DNA of 64,000 nucleotides from Acidobacteriota bacterium (GTDB lineage Bacteria > Acidobacteriota > Terriglobia > Terriglobales > Acidobacteriaceae): contig PJLO01000005.1 of the NCBI GenBank assembly GCA_003010405.1, positions 59,965 through 123,964 on the forward strand, read 5' to 3'. Under the pieces are notes generated by a model. That model made no database searches. It was not told where the DNA came from and saw only the letters and a program-made list of their open reading frames with translations. Within the stretch, counting starts at the first letter, position 1, and every line of letters starts with the position of its first letter. This document shows positions 1 through 7,817 of the stretch, piece after piece. A program made the translations under genes and the position numbers.

Positions 1-10
1 TAGACCGGTT
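1..10. repeat. IS630 terminal inverted repeat, left
   Basis: TAGACCGGTT is the exact reverse complement of 1048-1057. The first two bases, TA, are probably the duplicated target. Confidence 0.8.
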
Positions 11-19
11 TGCATGAAG

Positions 20-502
20 CTATATTCCATAGCCGCAGTGCTTGAACCAGGCTGCGGCGTTGTCGGGGGTGATGGTGGCCAGAGCCAGAGCGGCCGCTTG
101 TTCGAGAGCTTCCAGCAGACGGGGCTTGGCGGAGCGGAGCAACTGTTTGATCTTTGACCACGCCTTTTCAATTGGGTTGTAGTCCGGCGAGTAAGGCGGA
201 AGGTAGAGCAGTTGTGCGCCTCGGGCCTCGATCAACTCGCGCACGCCTGCAACTTTGTGGGCGCTCAAATTATCCATCACCACGACGTGTCCCGTTTGCA
301 GCCTGGGGCACAAGACGTGCTCCACATAGGCCAGGAAAACATCGGCATCGGTCGGTGACTCGATGGTCATGCTGGCCAGCATGCCTTGCCAACTGATCGC
401 GCCGATCAGGGTCAAGGTCCGCCAGTGCCCAGCCGGAGTGGCATCGACGACCCGCTCGCCGCGCAAGGCGCGCCCATAACGGCGAGTCATCTCTGTGGTC
501 AC
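20..502 (-). CDS. IS630 transposase, DDE catalytic frame
   Basis: This frame encodes the DDE_3 nuclease core of an IS630 transposase. The visible landmarks are a first Asp in FLDESG (just upstream of the nominal GTG at 502), [10 protein letters not shown] with the second Asp, and [16 protein letters not shown] with the final acidic residue. The open frame extends upstream to the A8 tract and encodes [11 protein letters not shown] and [12 protein letters not shown], which are typical of the joining segment of intact homologues. So this is the 3' half of one gene, not an independent protein. The C-terminus ends [11 protein letters not shown], a common IS630 ending. Expression depends on a shift relative to the 600-971 frame. 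Confidence 0.8.
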   Translation of the reverse strand: MTTEMTRRYGRALRGERVVDATPAGHWRTLTLIGAISWQGMLASMTIESPTDADVFLAYVEHVLCPRLQTGHVVVMDNLSAHKVAGVRELIEARGAQLLYLPPYSPDYNPIEKAWSKIKQLLRSAKPRLLEALEQAAALALATITPDNAAAWFKHCGYGI

Positions 503-599
503 ACCGCTTTCATCCAGAAAGACCAGTTGGCACGGGTCGATTTGGCTGACCTGCTCCCACCACGCTTGCCGTTTGCGGCGGCCCTCTTCGCTGTCTTGT

Positions 600-971
600 T
601 CAGCGGCGTGAAGCGTTTTTTTTACGCCGCAGCTGCATGCGGTGCAGAAGCCGGCTCATCTGCGAGCGGCTGATCTCGATCCGCAGTTCATTCCACAAGA
701 CCTGCCGTAACTCGGCCAGCGTCGCATCCGGGTTGGCGCGAACCTGGTCCTGCAACAAACGCTCCGCCTCCGCCGTCACCCGGCTGACCGGACCATAACG
801 CGGCTGCGGTATGCGCTCCATGACCCCGGTTCGCAGAAGCTGCTGCCGAATCTTCTTCGCATACGGCAGGCTCACGCCAAATCGCTCGGACAGCTTCCGC
901 AAACTCTCTTCCCCACGCTCGTAGGCAGCAAGAAACTTGCACCGAAGATCATCGGAATACGCTCGCGCCAT
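600..971 (-). CDS. IS630 transposase, N-terminal helix-turn-helix frame
   Basis: 123 residues starting [10 protein letters not shown], a typical IS630 N-terminus. There is a winged or paired helix-turn-helix in roughly the first 60 residues ([19 protein letters not shown]) and a second helical DNA-binding part ([22 protein letters not shown]). The frame enters an eight-A tract (T8 at 616-623 on the plus strand) and ends a few codons later at 600-602. The catalytic domain continues in another frame (next entry). Reading one base fewer through the A tract would join the two into a single transposase of ordinary IS630 length. Whether this is programmed slippage or an inactivating mutation cannot be told from sequence alone. 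Confidence 0.8.
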   Translation of the reverse strand: MARAYSDDLRCKFLAAYERGEESLRKLSERFGVSLPYAKKIRQQLLRTGVMERIPQPRYGPVSRVTAEAERLLQDQVRANPDATLAELRQVLWNELRIEISRSQMSRLLHRMQLRRKKNASRR

Positions 972-1047
972 CGTTGATCTGTCACGGAAGAACTGCCAGC
1001 CTCAGTAGAGTACCTCCCAACATTTTCCAGGCATATACCTTTTAAGG

Positions 1048-1057
1048 AACCGGTCTA
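1048..1057. repeat. IS630 terminal inverted repeat, right
   Basis: AACCGGTCTA matches the left end in inverted orientation and ends in the TA target dinucleotide. Confidence 0.8.
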
Positions 1058-1501
1058 GCGATCTAACTCGGCGCATGATCGCTCTGCTGATGCCCTCAGG
1101 TGATGGAATCGCGCGTTACCTGGGATGTCGCGCCGCGGATACACGTCTCAAATTGGAACAACACTGACAAACCTGCTTTTTGCTTCGCAAAACCGGTACT
1201 GAATTCCTTGTTGCTGCATCTGACTTCTTGTACCCGTGTGTCTGAAGATGTTTGAGAAGCAGAGGCAAGGCGAAGATCCCGGGGACACAGATTCATTTGT
1301 GGTAGTCGGCGGGTTGGCATTTTCCGAGTTCTTGCTATAATCCGGGTTCTCGTGAGATGTGCCACGCGCCACAGCGTTCAGGGTACGGGCGTGGCAGGGA
1401 TGTAAAGCTACTGTACGTGAACGTCTCTGGCGATTTTCGAATTCGTCGGTAGGCCTGATTCAACGAGTCTAGCGAGGATGTAACGGAGAAAGTTCCTATA
1501 C
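1058..1501. other. intergenic region upstream of actA
   Basis: No convincing gene is seen here; the short open frames have no recognisable sequence. A sigma70-like promoter lies inside it (separate entry). Confidence 0.5.
1314..1341 (+). promoter_or_regulatory. candidate sigma70 promoter for actA
   Basis: TTGGCA at 1314-1319 and a consensus TATAAT at 1336-1341, with a 16-bp spacer, about 160 bp before actA. This is sequence resemblance only. Confidence 0.4.
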
Positions 1502-2260
1502 ATGGCGCAGACCTTTCATCGCAGTGCCAATTCGATTGCAAAGGCATCCATCCTTGGGGGTGTCATCTTGGTGGTTGGCCTCCTGTGGGCGGCCTTGCAG
1601 TTGCAACGCTCGCCTTATTTCACGTACGCGGGAGTTGCACGCCCGCAGCCGGTACCTTTTCCTCATCAACATCACGTAGCCGGGCTGGGTATTGACTGCC
1701 GTTACTGTCATACGTCGGTGGAGGTGTCCGGTTTTGCCGGGATACCGCCCACCAAGACCTGCATGAACTGCCACTCACAGATCTGGACGACAGCCCCAAT
1801 GCTGGAGCCGGTGCGAGAGAGTTACCGCACGGGACGCAGCCTAAGCTGGACGCGAGCTAATGATCTGCCAGATTTTGTGTATTTTGACCACAGCATTCAC
1901 ATTAACAAAGGTGTTGGGTGCGACGTTTGCCACGGTCACGTGGACAGGATGCCGCTGATGTATAACCAGGCTTCACTGCAAATGGAGTGGTGTCTAGACT
2001 GCCACCGCGCGCCAGAAAAGAATCTGCGCCCGCATTTCGTAAAGCAGGACCCGAAGTCACCGCCGACCATGGGAGACCAGCTTTTCAACATGGCTTATGA
2101 AGAACCTTCGCCAACGCAGCCGGTAACGATTCGCGAAGGCGACAGGGACAAGACGTTTACTAGCCAGACGGGACCGGACGGGCTAGGCACGTACCTCGTG
2201 AAGGTGAACAATGTGCGTTCGCCTCAGGACATTACCAGCTGCAACACATGCCATCGATAG
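1502..2260 (+). CDS. actA: alternative complex III pentahaem cytochrome c subunit ActA
   Basis: 252 residues with one N-terminal membrane anchor (about residues 15-33) followed by a periplasmic domain with five CxxCH haem-c motifs: CRYCH, CMNCH, CDVCH, CLDCH and CNTCH. This is the pattern of ActA, the pentahaem subunit of alternative complex III (quinol:cytochrome c oxidoreductase), which moves electrons from quinol toward a terminal oxidase. The VPFPHQHH and FDHSIHI stretches supply likely distal haem ligands. A GGAG ribosome-binding site sits at 1485-1488. The next gene is actB, as in normal act operons, but that gene is broken here and actC-F are missing, so this subunit probably has no working complex at this locus. 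Confidence 0.88.
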   Translation: MAQTFHRSANSIAKASILGGVILVVGLLWAALQLQRSPYFTYAGVARPQPVPFPHQHHVAGLGIDCRYCHTSVEVSGFAGIPPTKTCMNCHSQIWTTAPMLEPVRESYRTGRSLSWTRANDLPDFVYFDHSIHINKGVGCDVCHGHVDRMPLMYNQASLQMEWCLDCHRAPEKNLRPHFVKQDPKSPPTMGDQLFNMAYEEPSPTQPVTIREGDRDKTFTSQTGPDGLGTYLVKVNNVRSPQDITSCNTCHR

Positions 2261-2334
2261 GCGAACAGCGCGACAACAGGTTGAATGAGGTGCCAAAGAA
2301 GAAGCTGAGAATCTGACGAGCGGGATCGAGGCGA

Positions 2335-3825
2335 ATGAATAACTTGCTGAAAACTGGCAATGCGGATGTTTCTCAAGGTGAAAAAAAGAAGCTAGGACTC
2401 GCAGAGCTGCGCGAGCAGCTGAGCGAAGTTCGCGGGCCGCAATATTGGCGCACTCTGGACGAGTTGGCTGAGACCGCTGAGTTCAAGGAGATTCTGCATC
2501 GCGAGTTCCCGAAGCACGCCTCGGAGTGGACAGACAACAGTTCGCGCCGCGATTTCCTGAAGATCATGGGAGCGTCCCTGGCCCTGGCCGGTTTGAGCGC
2601 CTGCACAAAGCAACCGCTGGAACCGATCGTGCCGTATGTGAAGCAGCCGGACAACGTGCTACTGGGCAAGCCTCTGTTCTATGCGACGGCAATGCCGCTG
2701 GGAGCCTATGGCTCTGGGTTGCTGGCGGAGAGCCATGAGGGGCGTCCGACGAAAATAGAAGGCAATCCGCAACACCCATCCACGCTTGGCGGCACGGATG
2801 TGTTCAATCAGGCAAGCGTTTTGACCCTGTACGACCCGGACCGTTCGCCGACAAACACCTACCTGGGCGAGATTCGCTCGTGGCCGCGGGTGCTTTCCAG
2901 TCTGCGCGGTCCGATGCTGGCGGAAAAAGCTATTGGCGGAGCAGGTTTGCGAGTGCTTACCGGGGCAACTTCTTCACCATCGTTTGTGGCACAGATGCGG
3001 GATTTCCTGAAGGTGTATCCGCAGGCGAAGTGGTACCAATGGGAGGCTGTGAACCGTGACAACGTGTACGCGGGCGCGCAGCTTGCTTTCAACCAGCCGG
3101 TTGAGACTATTTACGACTTCTCGAAGGCGAAGGTTGTTCTCTCGCTGGACGCGGATTTCTTATCTGCTGGGTTTCCGGGATTTCATAAATACACACGCGA
3201 GTTTTCCCGGCGGCGCCGTCCTGAACTGAAGCAGGAAATGCTGCGCTTTTATGCCGTGGAGAGTGCACCCACGAACACGGCTGCAAATGCCGATCATCGG
3301 CTGCATGTGAAAGCCAGCGAGGTGGAGCAGTTTGCACGCGCACTGGCCGGGGCTTTGGGGGTTGCTGAATCGGGCGGCGGCTTCAAAGATTCGCAGAAGA
3401 AATTTGCTGCTACGCTGGCCAAAGACCTGCAAGCGAATCGCGGACGGGCACTGGTGGTAGTGGGAGATGCGCAGACTCCGGCGACCCACGCGCTGGCGCA
3501 TGCAATTAACGCCGGTCTCGGCGCTGTCGGCAATACGGTTAGCTACGGCGATCCGGTCGATCCTTTTGCGGCGGTTCCGAAGGTTGAACAGCTTCGCCAG
3601 CTTACCGCCGAGATGCTCGACGGCAAGGTCGAGATGCTGGTAGTGCTGAACACAAACCCGGTGTATGACGCACCATCCGATTTCGGCTTCCTGGAAGCCT
3701 TCAATAAAGTTGGATTGCGGATACATCTGGGACTCTACCAGGACGAGACTGCGAAGTACTGCCATTGGCACCTGTGCGGAACTCATTACCTTGAACAGTG
3801 GGGCGACACGCGCAGCTTCGATGGT
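2335..3825 (+). pseudogene. actB: ActB, truncated by RAYT/REP insertion
   Basis: The N-terminal half of ActB, the large molybdopterin-oxidoreductase-like iron-sulfur subunit of alternative complex III (normally about 1000 residues). Visible features are the YWRTLDELA motif near residue 38, a twin-arginine signal (R71-R72 in SSRRDFLKIMGAS) and a lipobox-like LSAC ending at Cys90. The family sequence runs to LEQWGDTRSFDG, ending at residue 497 (base 3825). The frame then enters the REP hairpin of the inserted element and continues with unrelated residues to 4008. The rest of ActB, including its ferredoxin-like domain, does not reappear beyond the insertion, so sequence was lost as well as interrupted. 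Any product would be a 557-residue hybrid, presumably non-functional. Confidence 0.85.
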
Positions 3826-3826
3826 T

Positions 3827-3862
3827 GGTGGCCCACATCCGCCTTCTTTTGGCGAATGTGGG
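3827..3862 (+). repeat. REP hairpin, left copy
   Basis: GGTGG is followed by stem CCCACATCCGCC (3832-3843), loop TTCTTTT, and stem GGCGAATGTGGG (3851-3862), with one C/A mismatch. It is inverted relative to the right copy. Confidence 0.8.
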
Positions 3863-3874
3863 GAGGCAGTCAGC

Positions 3875-4396
3875 TCACGCATCTGCGGTTTTTCTTTTGT
3901 CCGCCGTCCACCGCGATTCGATCTCAACTCCGCAATCCTCACGCTGCGCATAGTGGCGGAAGCTGCTCCACTTCCAGTCTTCAGCTCTTTCCACTAATCC
4001 GCGCTTAACCGGGTTGCGATGAAAGTATCTCAGCTTCTCGACGAACTCATCATAGTCTCTGATGTTGCGGTCATAGTAGCGTTTCTGCCAGAGCGGAGAG
4101 CGCCGTCCATCGCATTCGCGTTCCGCCGCAGTGCGCAGGGATGAGGAAATCTTCAAGGACTGAATCGCGTTGGCAACCGTTTCGCGCTCAGGTTCAGAGA
4201 TCAGGAGATGAACGTGCTCGGGCATGACGACGAAACCATACACGCGAAACCTGTATCGCACGCGTGCCCGCTCAAGAGCCGCCACAAACATTTCGCAAGC
4301 TCCGGCGCTCTCCATATGGGGGCGCCGCCAGTAGCAAGTGAAGGTAATAAAATGCGACTGCCCCGAGTGATGCAATCGCTTGAGTTCGCTCGGCAT
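3875..4396 (-). CDS. REP-associated tyrosine transposase (Y1_Tnp, RAYT)
   Basis: About 173 residues from the ATG at 4396 (MPSELKRLHHSGQ). The family landmarks are HFITFTCYWRRP near the N-terminus, the HUH metal-binding motif as MPEHVHLL, the catalytic tyrosine region LWQKRYYDRNIRDYDEF, and the RAYT C-terminal signature YFHRNPVKRGLVERAEDWKWSSFRHY. These enzymes nick single-stranded REP hairpins. The open frame extends upstream to 4636, but that part crosses the right REP and is not conserved, so the shorter start was chosen. The gene looks intact, with no frameshift and all key residues present, and is flanked by its likely substrates. It lies antisense to the actB remnant. Confidence 0.85.
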   Translation of the reverse strand: MPSELKRLHHSGQSHFITFTCYWRRPHMESAGACEMFVAALERARVRYRFRVYGFVVMPEHVHLLISEPERETVANAIQSLKISSSLRTAAERECDGRRSPLWQKRYYDRNIRDYDEFVEKLRYFHRNPVKRGLVERAEDWKWSSFRHYAQREDCGVEIESRWTADKRKTADA

Positions 4397-4448
4397 GAAG
4401 AGCAGTTTACGCTCTGCCAGGGCAGGTCTGGTTGAAGTTTTCTGCAGC

Positions 4449-4484
4449 CCCACAATCGCCAAAAGAAGGCGGTTGTGGGCCACC
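4449..4484 (-). repeat. REP hairpin, right copy
   Basis: Read on the minus strand: GGTGG, stem CCCACAACCGCC, loop TTCTTTT, stem GGCGATTGTGGG. It differs from the left copy at two positions that pair with each other (T-A becomes A-T), and it keeps the same C/A mismatch. Confidence 0.8.
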
Positions 4485-4589
4485 TGTCCACCTGTCATTC
4501 GCGGCATGAGTGCGGAGCAGGTGCTGAAGGCACTAGAAGCGTGAGAACCGTCTCTGGCTTTGGATAGTGAGTGAGAAGGCCTGTTTTCG

Positions 4590-5120
4590 TTAACTATCTT
4601 GAACCCGGGTTGCTCGAACATTTTCAGGCAGGCCAAACTCTAGGTGGGCACGTTCGAGCACGGCGCGGTTGCTGAGAATCTGGCCAAGTGCCAGACAGAC
4701 GCAGAGAATGCCCAAGCTGATGACAAATGGAGACTCATCTCTGCCGCTTGCTGTGACCCAGTAGGCGGGCAGATGCGGGCGAAGTTCCAAGGCTGTGGTC
4801 TGGAGAATAAACAAGGCAGCGAGAAAACCAACATGACGCCGGAGGAGGCGCGGAAGCTCGCTGCGGACGGCGGGACAACATAGCATGAAGGGTTGGTTGC
4901 CGCCTCTGTTTCGGCTAAAGGTATAGAGGGCGACCGCGGCAGTGTCTATCACCAGTGAGGCTAATTGGACTCCGTAGTGCCAATCAGCCAGTACGAAGAG
5001 GAGAGTAGCGCCGATTGGGAGGGCGGTGATAAGTAACGCCGCGAGCACACCAAAGCGGAGGGGCGAAAAAGGTTGCTGGAGGCAAGGATCAGGCGACGGA
5101 CCTAGACGTTGAGAATGCAT
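4590..5120 (-). CDS. putative membrane protein, unknown
   Basis: About 176 residues if the ATG at 5120 is used; the open frame extends upstream to 5330, but that part is Cys-rich and atypical. Four hydrophobic segments are visible: FGVLAALLITALPIGATLLF, ASLVIDTAAVALYTF, FLAALFILQTTALEL and FVISLGILCVCLALGQIL. Charged connectors such as RSELPRLLRRH and a polar tail follow. I do not recognise a family. No strong ribosome-binding site is visible and both neighbours run the other way, so it could be a real orphan membrane protein or a fortuitous frame. Confidence 0.4.
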   Translation of the reverse strand: MHSQRLGPSPDPCLQQPFSPLRFGVLAALLITALPIGATLLFVLADWHYGVQLASLVIDTAAVALYTFSRNRGGNQPFMLCCPAVRSELPRLLRRHVGFLAALFILQTTALELRPHLPAYWVTASGRDESPFVISLGILCVCLALGQILSNRAVLERAHLEFGLPENVRATRVQDS

Positions 5121-5341
5121 ATAGAGATAGATGGTGCAGGAACTTAGAAAAAACAAGATATCACACTGGGAATGTGTGTCCTTCGACCGCGTTGCCCGCA
5201 AGCATAGACAGCGGTAAATCGCCAAGTATCCAACTATCCTGAGCGGAAACGGAATCAGCGTAATCAGTGCTGAGATCGTAGCCGAATATATGTTCGCCGT
5301 CGAATCTCTGTAAACTGATCCTTCGCTCAACGGGAGGGCAG

Positions 5342-6814
5342 ATGCTGAACCTTTATGCCATGGTGCTCACGCTGATTGTTGTGGCGCTCCTCGGCGTCAG
5401 CATCGCGCAGATACGCAAGGTTCATACCAAGGCCGATTACCTGGTCGCAGGACGCTCGTTGCCTGCCTATGTACTTGTGTTCACGCTGCTTTCTTCATGG
5501 ATAGGAGCCGGGTCTCTGTTCGCGGGGGCGGAGAACGCATTCCGCAATGGCTTTGCCGCGCTCTGGCAGCCTGCTGGAGGATGGGCGGGACTTCTGATCA
5601 TTTACTTTGTCGCTCCCCGCGCCCGCAAGTTCGCGCAATTCACCATTCCCGATCTGCTGGAGTCTCGCTACAACACCGCCGCGCGAATCCTGGGAACCAT
5701 CGCGATTCTCTTTGCCTACACGGCAATCACCAGCTACCAGTTCCGCGCCGGCGGAGACATCATGCACTTGATCTTTCCGGCAATCGCAAAAACGCAGGGA
5801 ACCATCATCATCGCCGTCTTCGTGATTCTGTTTACCGCGCTGGCGGGCATGGCTTCGGTGGCCTACATGGACGTGGTGATCGGGATACTGATCTCAGTGA
5901 TCGGTGTCATTGCAATCCCGGTTTTGTTTGGCCGCATCGGTGGCTGGGCAGGGCTGCACGGAGCATTGCCCGCCACGCACTTCACACTGTTCGGGGAGTG
6001 GGGCTTGAATGGCGGCAACGGCCTTCGAGATAACAGGGAAGCGCTGATTCGCGCCCTCGAATACTTCTTTCCAACTTTCCTGCTGATGATCGGCAACCAG
6101 TCCATGTATCAGAAGTTCTTCTCTGCCAAAAGTGAGAGGGACGCACGCATAGCTGTCGTGGGCTGGGTCTTCGGCACCGTTGTGCTGGAAACGCTGATCG
6201 TCGCTCTCGCCGTGGTCGGCTCAGGACTGTTCGCGCTCTCGATCATGCCCACGCCGGACTTTGCGCCGCGCGAGATCATTCCCTTTACGGCGCGTCACTT
6301 CCTGCCATCATTCGTCGGAGCGCTGCTGATGGGATCGGTATTCGCCAAAGTGATTTCCACCGCAAATAATTATCTGTTCTCGCCCGCCACTAACCTGATC
6401 AACGACGTGTACACCCGTTTCATTCATCCGGACGCGAGCCATAAAAATGTGCTGCTGGTCTCGCGCTTCCTCGTCGTAGGGTTGGGAGTCTGGGCGCTCC
6501 TGCAGGCGATCAAACTGGAATCGGTGCTGGCCAAGGCGATGTACGCTTACACGATTTACTCGGCCGCGATTACTCCCGTAGTGATGGCCGCGTTCTTCTG
6601 GCGGCGCGCCACACGCGAAGGCGCAGTGGCGTGCCTGCTCTCCGGCACAGTGATTACCGTGGTCTGGGATTCGGTCAAGTCTGATTTCCCCAGGCTGATC
6701 AGCGAGCGCGACGCGATCTTTCCTGCGCTGATCGTGAGCGCCGTTGCATTGATCGTGGTCAGCTTGCTCACTCCGAAGCCGAATCGCGAGCAGATCGCCA
6801 CGTTCTATGAATAG
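5342..6814 (+). CDS. sodium:solute symporter family (SSS) transporter
   Basis: 490 residues with about 13 predicted membrane helices. SSS features include an N-terminal ADYLVAGRSLPAY segment, the SWIGAGSLFAGAENAFRNG region at the end of helix 2, PDLLESRYN after helix 3, and a later STANNYLFSPATNLINDVY helix 8 motif corresponding to sodium-coordinating Ser/Thr positions. Family members import sugars, amino acids, nucleosides or organic acids with Na+; the substrate cannot be read from sequence. A GGGAGGG ribosome-binding site precedes the ATG by a few bases. The gene stands alone, with a divergent putative membrane gene upstream and a small secreted protein downstream. Confidence 0.85.
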   Translation: MLNLYAMVLTLIVVALLGVSIAQIRKVHTKADYLVAGRSLPAYVLVFTLLSSWIGAGSLFAGAENAFRNGFAALWQPAGGWAGLLIIYFVAPRARKFAQFTIPDLLESRYNTAARILGTIAILFAYTAITSYQFRAGGDIMHLIFPAIAKTQGTIIIAVFVILFTALAGMASVAYMDVVIGILISVIGVIAIPVLFGRIGGWAGLHGALPATHFTLFGEWGLNGGNGLRDNREALIRALEYFFPTFLLMIGNQSMYQKFFSAKSERDARIAVVGWVFGTVVLETLIVALAVVGSGLFALSIMPTPDFAPREIIPFTARHFLPSFVGALLMGSVFAKVISTANNYLFSPATNLINDVYTRFIHPDASHKNVLLVSRFLVVGLGVWALLQAIKLESVLAKAMYAYTIYSAAITPVVMAAFFWRRATREGAVACLLSGTVITVVWDSVKSDFPRLISERDAIFPALIVSAVALIVVSLLTPKPNREQIATFYE

Positions 6815-6910
6815 GCAAACCCAACTGGCGAGCGGCTCACAGCCGGCATCGCGCGAGAATCTGGCCTGCAGATTCACACAATCTTTACAGATGCGATCTA
6901 AAATTAAGGG

Positions 6911-7300
6911 ATGAGATTTCTTACCTGTACCCTTGCGGTTCTGGTTCTTGTAGGCGCGGCGTTTGCCGCCGTCAAACCCGCAGAAAAAGCCACACTCATC
7001 TCGGTTACGCTCAGCGAAACCTCCAGTCCCGCTGACAAATATCCCGATGCACAGCCCGGGCGTGTAGCTTACGGGCCCGTGACCTACACCTACGAGTTCA
7101 AGGTTCGTCAGGGATGCATGGAGTACACCGGACTCTACGATTCCTACAACAGGAAATTTGCCGGAAGATTCCACCCTGGTGAAGACGTCGAGCTCCGCGC
7201 AACTAAACGCTTGCTCTATTTGACAATACATGGGCAAGAGACGCTGCGTATGTCCCTCGCTTCTCACCACCAGGTTGCCGACTGCACACCTGTCAAATAG
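6911..7300 (+). CDS. small secreted protein, unknown
   Basis: 129 residues with a clear Sec signal peptide (MRFLTCTLAVLVLVGAAFAAV, cleavage probably after AFA or AAV). The mature part is a beta-rich domain with two cysteines (in RQGCMEY and VADCTP) that could form a disulfide. I do not recognise the family. TTTACA and TAAAAT elements lie just upstream of the ATG. No operon partner is seen. Confidence 0.65.
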   Translation: MRFLTCTLAVLVLVGAAFAAVKPAEKATLISVTLSETSSPADKYPDAQPGRVAYGPVTYTYEFKVRQGCMEYTGLYDSYNRKFAGRFHPGEDVELRATKRLLYLTIHGQETLRMSLASHHQVADCTPVK

Positions 7301-7817
7301 CTGAGCACATTGTCGCGAAGGTCCAAAGGATCGGCTTGAGGGGTTCCGAAGCGTCCGGGATGCGTAGCGGCCGGAACCGCGAAAGAGTATTCCCCTCCCT
7401 GTGCGTAACATTTCTTAACCCCGGATATATTCGCTTTGGTCTCAGCTTTGTAGCCGATTTTTCCACACTGCACCGTTTTTATGGAATTGACCTGACCCTT
7501 GACGCGGTCTAGTCTCGTTGCTGCCAGCCGACAACTTGGCGTGAAGCACAGGATCTGGCAGAGTTCTTGCCAATTTTCTCCCCCCGATTTGCGAAAAAGA
7601 ATAAGGGACTGCTAATTCAGAGCAGGTGATTCGCGGCTCGATTTTTGGATTAAAATACAACATATTGCGGTAGAGTCCGTGCTTATACAAGATAAAGACC
7701 TGTCGCTCGCATCTCAGGATCTATTGAGTAACGGTTTCTGAGGTCGCCAACGGACCGCAGTGTGAGTCGTGAACTTTTCTCGACTCACTTGCGCGCAATT
7801 TTTAAGGAGTCATTACG
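7301..7817. other. nrdJ upstream region
   Basis: About 500 bp with no believable gene. It holds a possible NrdR-type box (ACAACATATTGCGG near 7657-7670, a weak match to the palindromic NrdR consensus) and a leader hairpin (separate entry). I looked for a cobalamin riboswitch and did not find its conserved boxes. Confidence 0.4.
7762..7788 (+). promoter_or_regulatory. leader hairpin before nrdJ
   Basis: GTGAGTCG (7762-7769) and CGACTCAC (7781-7788) form a perfect 8-bp stem with an 11-nt loop. The stem ends 15 bases before the AAGGAG ribosome-binding site of nrdJ at 7804-7809. It could be a translational control or mRNA-stabilising element. Confidence 0.4.

Larger units (their letters stand above)
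1..1057 (-). mobile_element. IS630-family insertion sequence
   Basis: A complete small insertion sequence bounded by 10-bp inverted ends, TAGACCGGTT at 1-10 and AACCGGTCTA at 1048-1057. The outermost TA at each side fits the TA target duplication of the IS630/Tc1/mariner superfamily, so the element proper may be about 3-1055. It carries one transposase on the minus strand, split into two overlapping frames: a helix-turn-helix part, then a DDE catalytic part. The left end coincides with the window edge, so the outside flank cannot be checked. Confidence 0.85.
3827..4484 (-). mobile_element. RAYT element bounded by inverted REP hairpins
   Basis: A REP-associated tyrosine transposase gene lies between two near-identical palindromic units in inverted orientation. 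Both units read GGTGGCCCACA from the outside and have a TTCTTTT hairpin loop. The left unit abuts actB codon 497, so the element interrupted that gene. The arrangement matches the REP-RAYT units known from many bacteria, in which the Y1 (HUH) transposase acts on its own REP hairpins. Confidence 0.8.

Noticed and set aside
3160..3951. 263-residue minus-strand frame opposite actB
   Set aside because: Antisense shadow of actB; no independent features.
7301..7817. Cobalamin riboswitch upstream of the B12-dependent nrdJ
   Set aside because: The expected conserved boxes could not be found; only a simple hairpin is present.
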